Positions 41,983 to 50,375 of a DNA stretch of 64,000 nt are shown piece by piece. The stretch's first letter is position 1. Every line of letters begins with the position of its first letter. The position numbers and the translations under genes were made by a program. Location of the stretch: NCBI RefSeq assembly GCF_003633755.1, contig NZ_RBIL01000002.1, positions 2,232,001 to 2,296,000 of the forward strand. Reading direction: 5' to 3'. Below the pieces are notes generated by a model. That model saw nothing but the letters and a program-made list of their open reading frames with translations. It searched no databases and was not told the origin of the DNA. This DNA is from Solirubrobacter pauli. Lineage in GTDB: Bacteria; Actinomycetota; Thermoleophilia; Solirubrobacterales; Solirubrobacteraceae.

Positions 41983-43968
41983 ATGATCCTCGGGACGAGC
42001 CGCCGCGCTGCTGCGCTCGTCCTCGCGCTCGCGCTGTGGAGCGCGGGCGAGGCCTACTGGCAGCTCACGGGTCCGGGCGGCCGGGAGGCATCGGTCATCG
42101 TGGTCCTGTGGGCGCTCGCGCTGCCGCTCCCACTGGTGGCGGCGCGACGCGCCCCGGGACCGGCTTCGCTGGCCGTCGTCGCGCTCGTCGTGGCGCGCGA
42201 CGCGTTCGAGCAGCGCGCGCCGGGCGCCGCCGCGCAGACCGTGGTGCTGATCGTCGCGCTCTTCCTCTCGGAGGCGGGCGCCCGGCCACGCAGCTTCCCG
42301 GTGCGCGGGTTGGCGGCGGGCGGGCTGCTGGTGGGCGCGATCGTGACGATGGACCTGCTCGCGTTCGGGGTCTACGAGCGGGCGTCGATCGGTGGCTACG
42401 CGCACGCGCTGACGCTGGTGATCGGCGGCTTGGCCGCGGGGATCGCGATGCGCGACCGTGGCGCCGAGGCCGAGCAGCGCGAGCGGGAGGTGCGCGAGCT
42501 GGAGGCGACGTCCGAGCGGCGCCTCGACCTCGCGCTGGCCGACGAGCGCGCACGGATCGCCGGCGAGGTCGACAGCACGGTCGCGCTGCTGCTCGACGGC
42601 GTGCGGCCGCTCGCCGACCGGGCACGCCACGCGCCGGCGACCGAGCTGGCGGAGCTGATGGGCGCGGTGCACGACCGTGCGCAGGCGGCCATGCTCGAGC
42701 TGCGCCGCGCCGTGCGGCTGCTGCGCGCGCCGGACGACGAGCCCGAGCTCGCCCCTCCCCCGGCGGCCGCGCGCGTCCCGTCGGACGCGGCGGTCGGGTC
42801 GGCGCGCGCCGCGGTCCGCCGGACGCGCATCCAGCACGTGCTCGGGGTGGCGACGCCGGTGCTACTGCTGGCGCTGCTCGGGCTCGCGGACCAGCTGATG
42901 GTCCTGCAGGACCCGCTGCCGACCCCGCTGGAGATCCCCGACCCGGCGCTGGGTGCGGCCTCACCGTGGGTGACCGCCGTGCTGTGCCCGCTGCCGCTGC
43001 TGTGGCGCCGTCGCCGGCCGGTGACCGCGGCGCTGGCGGTGTTCGCGCTCGTGGTGGGCCGGATGCTGCTGCACGATCTGTCGACGCTGACGTTCACGCA
43101 GTTCTACGTCACGGTGGCGGCGACGTTCATCGGGGCGACGGCCGCGCGGACCGTGTTCGGTGGCGCCGTGGTGGTCGCCGCGGGGACGGCCACCTGCGTG
43201 GCTTCCCTCGCGCTCGAGCAGCAGCCGTACGAGGCCTACGCGTACAGCTTCATCCTGCTGCTCGCGCTGGCCTGCGGGGTCGGCGGACTGCTCGTGCGCG
43301 ACCGCGCGGTGTCCGCGGCGCGCGCCCGCCGCGCGCACGAGCGCGCCGACCGGGCGCAGGAGGCGCGGGCCCGGCAGCACGTGGCCGCCGAGCGGATCGT
43401 GGCCGCCCGCGAGCTGCACGACGTCGTCGGCCGCGCGGTCACGATCATCACGCTGCAGGCGGCCGTCGCCGTGCGCTACGCGCCGCTGGACCTCGTCCGC
43501 GCGCGGCGCGCGGGCGCGGCGGTGGCGCAGGTGGCGGGCGACGTCGAGCGCGACCTCATCCGGCTCGGCGCGACGGTCCCGGCCTCCGACGGCCTCTCGG
43601 CGCTGGTCGCCCGCTGCGGCCTGCCGGTCCGCCTGATCCAGCAGGTCGATTCCGCGTCGCTGCCGCTCCCGCTCGCCTTGACGACGGTCCGGATCGTCCA
43701 GGAGGCGCTGACGAACGTCGGCCGCCACGCCGGCGCCGTGCCGGTGACCGTCACGATCGCCGCGACCGGCGCGCGGCTGGTCGTCGAGGTGGTCAACGCA
43801 CCCGGTCGTCGGGGCGTGGGCGGCGGAAGCGGCCATGGGCTGGCGGGCATGCTCGAGCGGGTCGAGCTCTACGGAGGGGTGCTCGTGGCGGGCCCCGGGG
43901 AAGATGGCGGTTGGCGTGTCCGCGCTGAGCTGCCCGTCCCCGGGGCCGCCCGGCTCGCTGTCGCGTGA
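41983..43968 (+). CDS. Double-unit membrane histidine kinase (degenerate plus intact half)
   Basis: 661 residues in two similar halves. The first half has membrane helices (about 5-155), a coiled segment and a HisKA_3-like pair of helices where the expected ELHD is GEVDS (His replaced by Asp), without a HATPase. The second half has membrane helices (about 288-450), then RIVAARELHDVVGRAVTIITLQ with a normal His and a HATPase (VQEALTNVGRHAGA ... SGHGLAGMLERVELYGG). The first half may be a sensor or dimerisation unit. Neighbour regulator 41248 is the likely partner. Same architecture as the kinase at 52181-54040. Confidence 0.85.
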   Translation: MILGTSRRAAALVLALALWSAGEAYWQLTGPGGREASVIVVLWALALPLPLVAARRAPGPASLAVVALVVARDAFEQRAPGAAAQTVVLIVALFLSEAGARPRSFPVRGLAAGGLLVGAIVTMDLLAFGVYERASIGGYAHALTLVIGGLAAGIAMRDRGAEAEQREREVRELEATSERRLDLALADERARIAGEVDSTVALLLDGVRPLADRARHAPATELAELMGAVHDRAQAAMLELRRAVRLLRAPDDEPELAPPPAAARVPSDAAVGSARAAVRRTRIQHVLGVATPVLLLALLGLADQLMVLQDPLPTPLEIPDPALGAASPWVTAVLCPLPLLWRRRRPVTAALAVFALVVGRMLLHDLSTLTFTQFYVTVAATFIGATAARTVFGGAVVVAAGTATCVASLALEQQPYEAYAYSFILLLALACGVGGLLVRDRAVSAARARRAHERADRAQEARARQHVAAERIVAARELHDVVGRAVTIITLQAAVAVRYAPLDLVRARRAGAAVAQVAGDVERDLIRLGATVPASDGLSALVARCGLPVRLIQQVDSASLPLPLALTTVRIVQEALTNVGRHAGAVPVTVTIAATGARLVVEVVNAPGRRGVGGGSGHGLAGMLERVELYGGVLVAGPGEDGGWRVRAELPVPGAARLAVA

Positions 43969-43984
43969 ATACGCTTCGTGGCTC

Positions 43985-46852
43985 ATGGAGGAGCTGCTGG
44001 AGCGCGAGGGAGAGCTCGCGACGTTGCGTGCGCTGGTCGAGGACGCGCGCCTGGGCCGGGGCGGGACCGCCATCGTGGAAGGCGCGGCCGGGTCGGGCAA
44101 GACGGCGCTGCTGCGGGCGCTGCAGGCGGACGCGTCAGGCGTGAAGGTGCTGCGTGCGGTCGGCGGCGAGCTCGAGCGCGAGTTCCCGTTCGGGGTCGTG
44201 CGCCAGCTGTTCGAGCGCGAGGTGCACGCCTCGGACGCGGCGCGGCGCGAGCGACTGCTCGCAGGGGCGGCGGCGCACGCGGCGCCGGTCCTCGGCGCGG
44301 CCGTGGCCGAACCCGTGGCGGACGCGTCGTTCGCGACGCTGCACGGCCTGTACTGGCTCGCGGCCGCGCTGGCGGACGAGGCGCCGCTGGTGCTGGTCGT
44401 CGACGACGCGCACTGGTGTGACGCGCCGTCGCTGCGCTTCCTGGTGTTCCTCGCGCGGCGCGCGAGCGAGCTGCCGTTGCTGCTGTGCGTGGGCACGCGG
44501 TTGAACGAGCCGGGCGCGGAGCTCGAGCTGCTGGGCGCGCTGGCCGACGCGCCGGGCGCGACGGTCGTGCGCCCCGAGCCGCTGTCGTCGGCGAGTGTCC
44601 GGCGGCTGTTCGCGGACGCGGCCCCGGACGACGCGGTCGCCACCGCGATCGAGACGACGGGCGGCAACCCGCTGCTGCTGCGCGAGCTCGTGCGCTCGCT
44701 GGCCGGCTCGCCCGTGACGGCGGCCGCCGTGCGCGCCGCGGTGCCGTCGTCGGTGACGCGGTCGGTGCAGCGGCGCCTGAACCGGCTCGACCCGCAGGCG
44801 CGCGAGGTGGCGCGGGCGCTGGCCGTGCTCGGCGACGCCTCGCTGCTGCCGGACGACCCGGTGCCGGCCCTGCGCGCCTTGCGCGAGCTGGAGCTGGTGG
44901 AGGACGACCCGCCGCGCTTCGCCCACCCGCTCGTGCGGGCCGCGGTCGCCGAGCCGGTGATCGCCGCGGAGCGCGACGCCCTGCACCACGGCGCGGCGCG
45001 GGCCCTGCGCGACCGTCGCGGGCCCGAGGACGACATCGTCGTGCACCTGCTCGCCGCGCCGCCGATCGGTGAGCCGTGGGCGGCGGACCTGCTGCGCGAG
45101 GCCGCCCGGCGCGCCGCGGCCGAGGGCGCGCCCGATGCGGCCGTCCGTCGCCTCCGGCGCGCGCTGGAGGAGCTCGCGCTGAGCCCGGAGCCCGCTGAGG
45201 ACGCACGGATGGCGCTCGTGCTCGAGCTGGGGCTCACCGCGGCCACGGCCGGCGATCCGGCCGCGCGCGGATACCTGCAGCAGGCGGCGCGCGCCGACGA
45301 TCCGGCCGTGGCGGCGCAGGCGATCGAGGCGATCCGCGTCGCGCCGGGGGACGACCTCGAAGCGGCGGCGGCGACGTTGCGCGGCGCGCTCGACCGGCTC
45401 CCGCCCGGTGAGCTGCACGACCGGATCACCGGCCAGCTCCTGAACGCGCTGATGATGGACCTGCGGCTCGCGCCCCGGCGCGCGGCGGCGCTGGCCGAGC
45501 TGGCCGAGAACCGGGGCGTGCTCGCGCACCGGACCTACGACGCGGCCGCCGGGGACGCCCCGGCCTCCGAGGTGCTCGCGCTCGCCCGGCGCGCGCTCGA
45601 GGGGCGCCCGTTCACGCAGCTGCGTGCGATCGAGCGGCCGACGCTGTTCTGGGTCGTGGTCGCCTTGATCGCGACCGACGGCGCCGCGCCCGCGGACGCC
45701 GCGCTGACCGACGCGGAGGCCACCGCGCGCCGGCACCGCTCGCGGCTCGGCGGCGCGTTCGTGTCCTTCCTGCGCGCCGAGTGGGCGCTGGCGTTCGGCT
45801 CGGCCGCGCTCGCCGAGGCCGAGGCCCGCGCGGCCGCCGAGGTCTTCGGCGTGGCCACGGGGAACACGGTCGCGCTCGGCGCGGCGGGCGCGCTCGTCCG
45901 CGCGCTGGTGCTGCTCGGCCGCGTCGCCGACGCCGACGCGCTCGTGGCCGAGCTGCCGGGTGATGATCAGCTCGCGCACGGCTGGGGCGCGACCCTCGTC
46001 TGGAACGCCCGCGCCGACCTGCGCCTCGCCCAGAACCGCGCCGCCGACGCCCTGGCGGACCTCGACCGCATCGACGAGGTCACCGCCGCCTTCGGCTGGC
46101 GCCACATGGTGCCCGGGCACGACGCGGGCCGGCGCGCCCGCACGCTCCTCGCCCTCGGCCGGCCCGACGACGCCCGCGCCGACGCGCTGGCGAACGCCGA
46201 GGCCGCCCGGCGCCGGGGCATCGCCACGTTCGCCGCGCAGGCGCTGTCGGCCGCGGGCGAGGGAGCGGCCGCGGTCGCCGCCGCGAACGGCGCGCCCTGG
46301 GCGCTGCCCGGCGCCGCCGGCGCGACTCCCGCCGCCGGCCCGGTCGGCACGGTCAGCGCGGCCGGCGCGGGTACCGCGGCCGGCGCGGCCGGGAAACTCG
46401 GCGTGGGCGGCGCGGCCGGGACGGCCGGCGTGGGTGGCGCGGCCGGCGCGGCCGGCGCGGCTTCTCCCGCCCCGCGCGCGCGGGCCGAGGCCTTGTTCGC
46501 GTACGGGCTCGCGCTGCGACAGGCCGGCCGGCGGACCGACGCGCGCCGGCCGCTCACCGAGGCGCGGGACCTCGCCGCGCGGCACGACCTCGTCGTGCTG
46601 GCCGGACGGGCGTCTGAGGAGCTGGTCATCGCCGGCGGCAAGCCCCGGCGTGCCGCGGAGTCCGGGGCCGCCGCCCTCACGCCGTCGGAGCGGCGGATGG
46701 CCGAGCACGCCGCACGTGGGCTGTCGAACCGCGAGATCGCCGAGACGCTGTTCGTGACGCGCAAGACCGTCGAGTTCACGCTCGGCAACGCGTACGCCAA
46801 GCTCGGGATCCGCTCGCGCACGCAGCTCGCGGGGGCGCTCGCCCTGGGGTGA
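43985..46852 (+). CDS. LAL-class LuxR regulator with collagen-like tract (paralogue A)
   Basis: 955 residues. STAND/AAA-type ATPase at the N-terminus: Walker A GAAGSGKTA (about 35-43), Walker B LVLVVDDAHW (about 136). Then an arm and TPR-like helices, a 51-residue Gly-X-Y tract (about 776-826) and a LuxR HTH at the C-terminus (LTPSERRMAEHAARGLSNREIAETLFVTRKTVEFTLGNAYAKL). LAL proteins switch on target genes after ligand and ATP binding. ATG 43985 is nine bases after TACGCT and 16 bases after the kinase stop. Target genes unknown. Confidence 0.92.
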   Translation: MEELLEREGELATLRALVEDARLGRGGTAIVEGAAGSGKTALLRALQADASGVKVLRAVGGELEREFPFGVVRQLFEREVHASDAARRERLLAGAAAHAAPVLGAAVAEPVADASFATLHGLYWLAAALADEAPLVLVVDDAHWCDAPSLRFLVFLARRASELPLLLCVGTRLNEPGAELELLGALADAPGATVVRPEPLSSASVRRLFADAAPDDAVATAIETTGGNPLLLRELVRSLAGSPVTAAAVRAAVPSSVTRSVQRRLNRLDPQAREVARALAVLGDASLLPDDPVPALRALRELELVEDDPPRFAHPLVRAAVAEPVIAAERDALHHGAARALRDRRGPEDDIVVHLLAAPPIGEPWAADLLREAARRAAAEGAPDAAVRRLRRALEELALSPEPAEDARMALVLELGLTAATAGDPAARGYLQQAARADDPAVAAQAIEAIRVAPGDDLEAAAATLRGALDRLPPGELHDRITGQLLNALMMDLRLAPRRAAALAELAENRGVLAHRTYDAAAGDAPASEVLALARRALEGRPFTQLRAIERPTLFWVVVALIATDGAAPADAALTDAEATARRHRSRLGGAFVSFLRAEWALAFGSAALAEAEARAAAEVFGVATGNTVALGAAGALVRALVLLGRVADADALVAELPGDDQLAHGWGATLVWNARADLRLAQNRAADALADLDRIDEVTAAFGWRHMVPGHDAGRRARTLLALGRPDDARADALANAEAARRRGIATFAAQALSAAGEGAAAVAAANGAPWALPGAAGATPAAGPVGTVSAAGAGTAAGAAGKLGVGGAAGTAGVGGAAGAAGAASPAPRARAEALFAYGLALRQAGRRTDARRPLTEARDLAARHDLVVLAGRASEELVIAGGKPRRAAESGAAALTPSERRMAEHAARGLSNREIAETLFVTRKTVEFTLGNAYAKLGIRSRTQLAGALALG
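46310..46462 (+). repeat. Collagen-like Gly-X-Y tract, 17 triplets (LAL A)
   Basis: Triplets GAA, GAT, PAA, GPV, GTV, SAA, GAG, TAA, GAA, GKL, GVG, GAA, GTA, GVG, GAA, GAA, GAA. Gly is first in 14 of 17. It stands just before RARAEALFAYG. Confidence 0.7.
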
Positions 46853-46886
46853 ACTCCGGGGTGGCTCTCGGTAGCGGGCGCCCGCC

Positions 46887-47273
46887 GTGCGCGCGAGCAT
46901 GGCGGCCATGCAGGTCGAGCTGATCGCCGCCACCGACGACTACGTGCTCCTCGACGTGAGGACGCCCGCGGGGGCGACCCTGCCACCGCACGTGGCCAGC
47001 CGCGAGGACGTCGTCGTGCTCGTGCTGGTCGGCGAGCTCGAGGTCACCCTGGCGGGTGTCGCGCAGACGTTGATCGCCGGGCAGGCGCTCGCCCTCCCCC
47101 GTGACGTCGCGCGCACGCTGCGCGCGCTCACGGACCTGCGGCTGCTGTGCCTCGCCACACCCGCCGACGAGCGGTTCATGAACCTGGTCAGGCCGCCGCT
47201 GCCGGACCCGGAGGACCTGGCCGTGCTGCTGACCGCCGCCGGCATGGTGCGGCTCCCGGCGCCTCGCGCGTAG
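46887..47273 (+). CDS. Cupin-like protein
   Basis: 128 residues from GTG 46887; ATG 46899 and ATG 46908 (MQVELIAATDDYVLLDV) are alternatives. The fold reads as a small cupin: DVRTPAGATLPPHVASREDVVVLVLVGELEVTLAGVAQTLIAGQALALPRDVARTLRAL. Only one His is in the expected metal motif. It lies between the two LAL genes and may bind a small effector for them; that is a guess. A TAGCGG hexamer is nine bases before GTG 46887. Confidence 0.7.
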   Translation: MRASMAAMQVELIAATDDYVLLDVRTPAGATLPPHVASREDVVVLVLVGELEVTLAGVAQTLIAGQALALPRDVARTLRALTDLRLLCLATPADERFMNLVRPPLPDPEDLAVLLTAAGMVRLPAPRA

Positions 47274-47285
47274 GCTTCCCGCCGG

Positions 47286-50222
47286 ATGCGGCTGCTGGAG
47301 CGCGACGACGAGCTGCGGCAGCTGCACGCGCTGCTGGACGCCGCGCGGCGCGGACAGGGCGGCACGATCCTCGTCGAGGCCGCGGCGGGCACCGGCAAGA
47401 CCGCGTTGCTCGAGGCGGCTCGCGGGCAGCCCGACTTCCGCACGCTGCACGCCACGGGCGGGGAGCTCGAGCGCGAGTTCCCGTTCGGCGTCGTGCGCCA
47501 GCTGTTCGAGCGCACCGTGCTCACGCTGCCCCAGGACGAGCGCGACCGCCTGCTCGTCGGCGCCGCCGCGCAGGCCGGGCCGGCGATCGGCGCGGGCACG
47601 GCCGAACCGGTCGCGGACGCCGGCTTCGCCACCCTCCACGGCCTCTACTGGCTCACGGCCGGGCTGGCGGAGACGGCCCCGCTGCTGCTGATCGTGGACG
47701 ACGCCCACTGGAGCGACGCGCCCAGCCTGCGCTTCCTCGACTTCCTCGCCCGCCGCGTGCCCGAGCTGCCGGTCGCGCTGCTGGTCGGCACGCGCCCGGA
47801 CGAGCCCGGCGCCGAGCAGGAGCTCCTGCACGCGCTCGACGCGACGGTCGTGCGGCCGCGCCCGCTCAGCGCCGCCGCCGTGAAGGACCTGCTGGGCGAA
47901 GCGCCCGACGAGGCCGTCGGCGCCGCGTTCACCGCGACGCGCGGCAACCCGCTGCTCGTGCGCGAGCTCGTGCGCACGCTCGGCAACGCGCCGATCACGG
48001 CCGACGCGGTCCGGGCCGCCGTGCCGTCGTCGGTCACGCGCAGCGTCGAGCGGCGCCTCGCACGTGTCCCGGAGACCACCCGCCGGCTCGCCCGCGCGCT
48101 CGCCGTCCTCGGCGACCGCCGCGACCTGGAGGCGCTCGCGGCCGCCGCGCAGCTCGAGCCGCGCGCGGCCGTCGAGGCGCTCGTCACGCTCAAGGCGCTC
48201 GAGCTCGCCGACGACGACCCGCCGCGCTTCATCCACCCGCTCGTCGCGGCGGCGGTCGCCGAGCCGGTCACGACCAGCGACCGCATCCAGCTGCACCGCC
48301 GCGCGGCCGAGCACCTCCGCCACCGCCCTGGCGCGGACGAGGACGTCGTCGTCCACCTGCTCGCGGCGCCGCCGATCCGGGAGCCCTGGGCGGTCCCCAC
48401 GCTGCGCGCGGCGGCCGCCCGCGCGCTCGTGGAAGGCGCGCCGGAGGCGGCGGTCCGGCGCCTGCAGCGCGCGCTCGAGGAGGACGACGGCACCGACCGC
48501 GACGCGCTCGAGTTCGAGCTCGGCCGCGCGTCCGTGCGCGCGGGTGATCCCGAGGCGGCCGCGCGGCTGCGGGTCGCCGCCCGCTCCGCCGACCCCGAGC
48601 TGGCCGCGCTCGCGATCGAGGAGCTCGTCGCGACCGGCGGCAACCGCATCGACGAGCCGATGGACGACCTCGTCACGGCCCTCGAGGCCGCGCTCGAGCG
48701 GCTGGGCCCGGCCGGCGACCGCGAGCTGCGCGACCGCCTGTCCGGTCACCTGCTGAACGCGGTGGTCCTCGACGCCCGGCTCGCCGCCCGGCGCGCGCAG
48801 CTGCTGGACCGGGTGCTCGCCGACCCGGGCCCGAGCGTCCTCAGCCACATCGTCTTCCAGGCCGCGTGCGGCGCGCCGCCCGCCGACGAGGTCCGTCGTC
48901 TCGCGGAGCCGATCTTCGCCGCCCGCCCGTTCCGCGAGCTGCGCGGGATCGAGCACCCGTCGGCGTTCTGGGCGCTCGTCGGGATGATCGCCGTCGACGC
49001 CGCGGACGTCGCGCAGACCGCGCTCGCGGACGCCGAGGCGACCGTCCAGCGCACGCGCACCCGCCTCGGCAGCGGGTTCGTCGCCTACATGCGCGCGGAG
49101 TGGGAGCTCGCGTTCGGCTCCGCCGCCCGCGCCGAGGCCCAGGCCCGCAACGCGCTCGAGCTGCAGACCTTCGCCCCGGGCACGCACCCCGAGCTGGGCG
49201 TCCGCGGCACGCTCATCCGCGCGCTGATCCTGCGCGGCGAGCTGGTGCAGGCGGACGCGCTCGTGAACGACCTGCCGACCGACACCGGCAGCTGGGGCGC
49301 GTTGCTCACCCTCCCGGCCCGCAGCGACCTGCGGATGGCCCAGGGCCGCCCGGCGGACGCGCTCACCGAGCTGGACCGGATGCAGCGGCTGCTGGACGCC
49401 TTCGACCTGCACCGCTTCCCGTTCGGCCACCAGACCGCCCGCCGCGCCCGCGCGTTGATCGCCGCCGGCCGCGCCGACGAGGGCCGCGAGCTGGCCGAGC
49501 GCGAGCGGGACGCGGCGCGCGCCCGCGGCGTTCCCGGCGACCAGGCGCACGCCCTGATCGCGCTCGCGACCGCGCTCACGCCGACCGAGGCGCTCGCGGC
49601 GCTGCGCGAGGCCGTCGCCGTCGCGGAGGGCGACGCGACGAGCGCCGCGGCGGCGAGGCGCGGCGCGAGCGGCGCGAGCGGCGCGGCCGGCGCGGCCGGC
49701 GCGAGCGGCGCGGCCGGCGCGAGCGGCGCGGCCGGCGCGAGCGGCGCGGCCGGCGCGAGCGGCGCGGCCGGCGCGAGCGGCGCCGCCGGCCCACCCGGCG
49801 CCGCCCGAGCCAGCGGCGCCCCCGGCGTGGCCGGCGCGCCTTCTCTTCGCGTGCGCGCCGAGGCGCGGTTCGCGCTCGGCACCGCGCTTCTGCGCGTTGG
49901 CGACAAGCCCGGTGCGCGGGAGCAGCTCGCGCTCGCCCGCGACCTCGCCACGCGCGTGGACGCGACCGCGCTGGCGGCCCAGGCGGCCGACACCCTGCTG
50001 CGGGCGGGCGGCCGACCGCGCCGCGTGGCCGTCGAGGGCGCCGCCGCGCTCACGCCTGCCGAGCGCCGCACCGCCGAGCACGCCGCGCGGGGGCTCTCCA
50101 ACCGCGAGATCGCCGAGACGCTGTTCGTGACGCGCAAGACGGTCGAGTTCACGCTCGGCAACGTCTACGCCAAGCTCGGCATCCGCTCCCGCACCGAGCT
50201 CGCCGCCGCGCTCGTTTCCTAA
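47286..50222 (+). CDS. LAL-class LuxR regulator with collagen-like tract (paralogue B)
   Basis: 978 residues, collinear with LAL A: Walker A AAAGTGKTA (about 34-42), Walker B LLLIVDDAHW, GGELEREFPFGVVRQLFER identical in both, TPR-like middle, a 60-residue Gly-X-Y tract (about 793-852) and a C-terminal LuxR HTH (LTPAERRTAEHAARGLSNREIAETLFVTRKTVEFTLGNVYAKL). ATG 47286 follows TAGGCT by nine bases, the same layout as LAL A. The stop TAA lies in a palindrome. Confidence 0.92.
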   Translation: MRLLERDDELRQLHALLDAARRGQGGTILVEAAAGTGKTALLEAARGQPDFRTLHATGGELEREFPFGVVRQLFERTVLTLPQDERDRLLVGAAAQAGPAIGAGTAEPVADAGFATLHGLYWLTAGLAETAPLLLIVDDAHWSDAPSLRFLDFLARRVPELPVALLVGTRPDEPGAEQELLHALDATVVRPRPLSAAAVKDLLGEAPDEAVGAAFTATRGNPLLVRELVRTLGNAPITADAVRAAVPSSVTRSVERRLARVPETTRRLARALAVLGDRRDLEALAAAAQLEPRAAVEALVTLKALELADDDPPRFIHPLVAAAVAEPVTTSDRIQLHRRAAEHLRHRPGADEDVVVHLLAAPPIREPWAVPTLRAAAARALVEGAPEAAVRRLQRALEEDDGTDRDALEFELGRASVRAGDPEAAARLRVAARSADPELAALAIEELVATGGNRIDEPMDDLVTALEAALERLGPAGDRELRDRLSGHLLNAVVLDARLAARRAQLLDRVLADPGPSVLSHIVFQAACGAPPADEVRRLAEPIFAARPFRELRGIEHPSAFWALVGMIAVDAADVAQTALADAEATVQRTRTRLGSGFVAYMRAEWELAFGSAARAEAQARNALELQTFAPGTHPELGVRGTLIRALILRGELVQADALVNDLPTDTGSWGALLTLPARSDLRMAQGRPADALTELDRMQRLLDAFDLHRFPFGHQTARRARALIAAGRADEGRELAERERDAARARGVPGDQAHALIALATALTPTEALAALREAVAVAEGDATSAAAARRGASGASGAAGAAGASGAAGASGAAGASGAAGASGAAGASGAAGPPGAARASGAPGVAGAPSLRVRAEARFALGTALLRVGDKPGAREQLALARDLATRVDATALAAQAADTLLRAGGRPRRVAVEGAAALTPAERRTAEHAARGLSNREIAETLFVTRKTVEFTLGNVYAKLGIRSRTELAAALVS
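49662..49841 (+). repeat. Collagen-like Gly-X-Y tract, 20 triplets, with 18-bp tandem repeats (LAL B)
   Basis: Gly starts 19 of 20 triplets (mostly GAS and GAA, then GPP, GAP, GVA, GAP). The core 49701-49790 is five consecutive copies of the 18-mer GCGAGCGGCGCGGCCGGC, the last with one base changed. It stands before RVRAEARFALG, the same site as in LAL A. Confidence 0.8.
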
Positions 50223-50276
50223 AGAGGGACTGTCCCTCTTTAGCGACATCTGTCGCGTGAAGGGGTCTGACCCCTT
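50220..50276. repeat. Three adjacent perfect palindromes
   Basis: (1) Arms TAAAGAGGGAC/GTCCCTCTTTA with one central T (50220-50242), including the LAL B stop. (2) GCGACA/TGTCGC with TC between (50243-50256). (3) AAGGGGTC/GACCCCTT with central T (50260-50276). They may also act as terminator hairpins. Confidence 0.8.
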
Positions 50277-50295
50277 TAGGTGGCTTCAGGTCTCG

Positions 50296-50313
50296 GGTGC
50301 GGGCAACCGCACC
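50296..50313 (+). terminator. GNRA-loop hairpin downstream of LAL B
   Basis: GGTGCGG stem with GCAA loop and CCGCACC. No T-tract. It could be a terminator, or a structured leader of the propeller gene at 50376. Confidence 0.4.
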
Positions 50314-50375
50314 GGGGACGATTCCGGGGCGGCTCCCCGTTTCCGGGGTGCGGGCGAGCCGGGAGGCTGGATCGC

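Noticed and set aside
49662-49841. CRISPR-like or intergenic satellite
   Set aside because: The 18-bp units are contiguous and encode a Gly-X-Y tract in frame within LAL B.
46776-50249. 1157-codon minus-strand frame opposite LAL B (and similar frames 44135-46933, 42961-45429)
   Set aside because: Compositionally biased shadows of the LAL and kinase genes; no recognisable domain, and the plus strand has full ATPase and HTH motifs.
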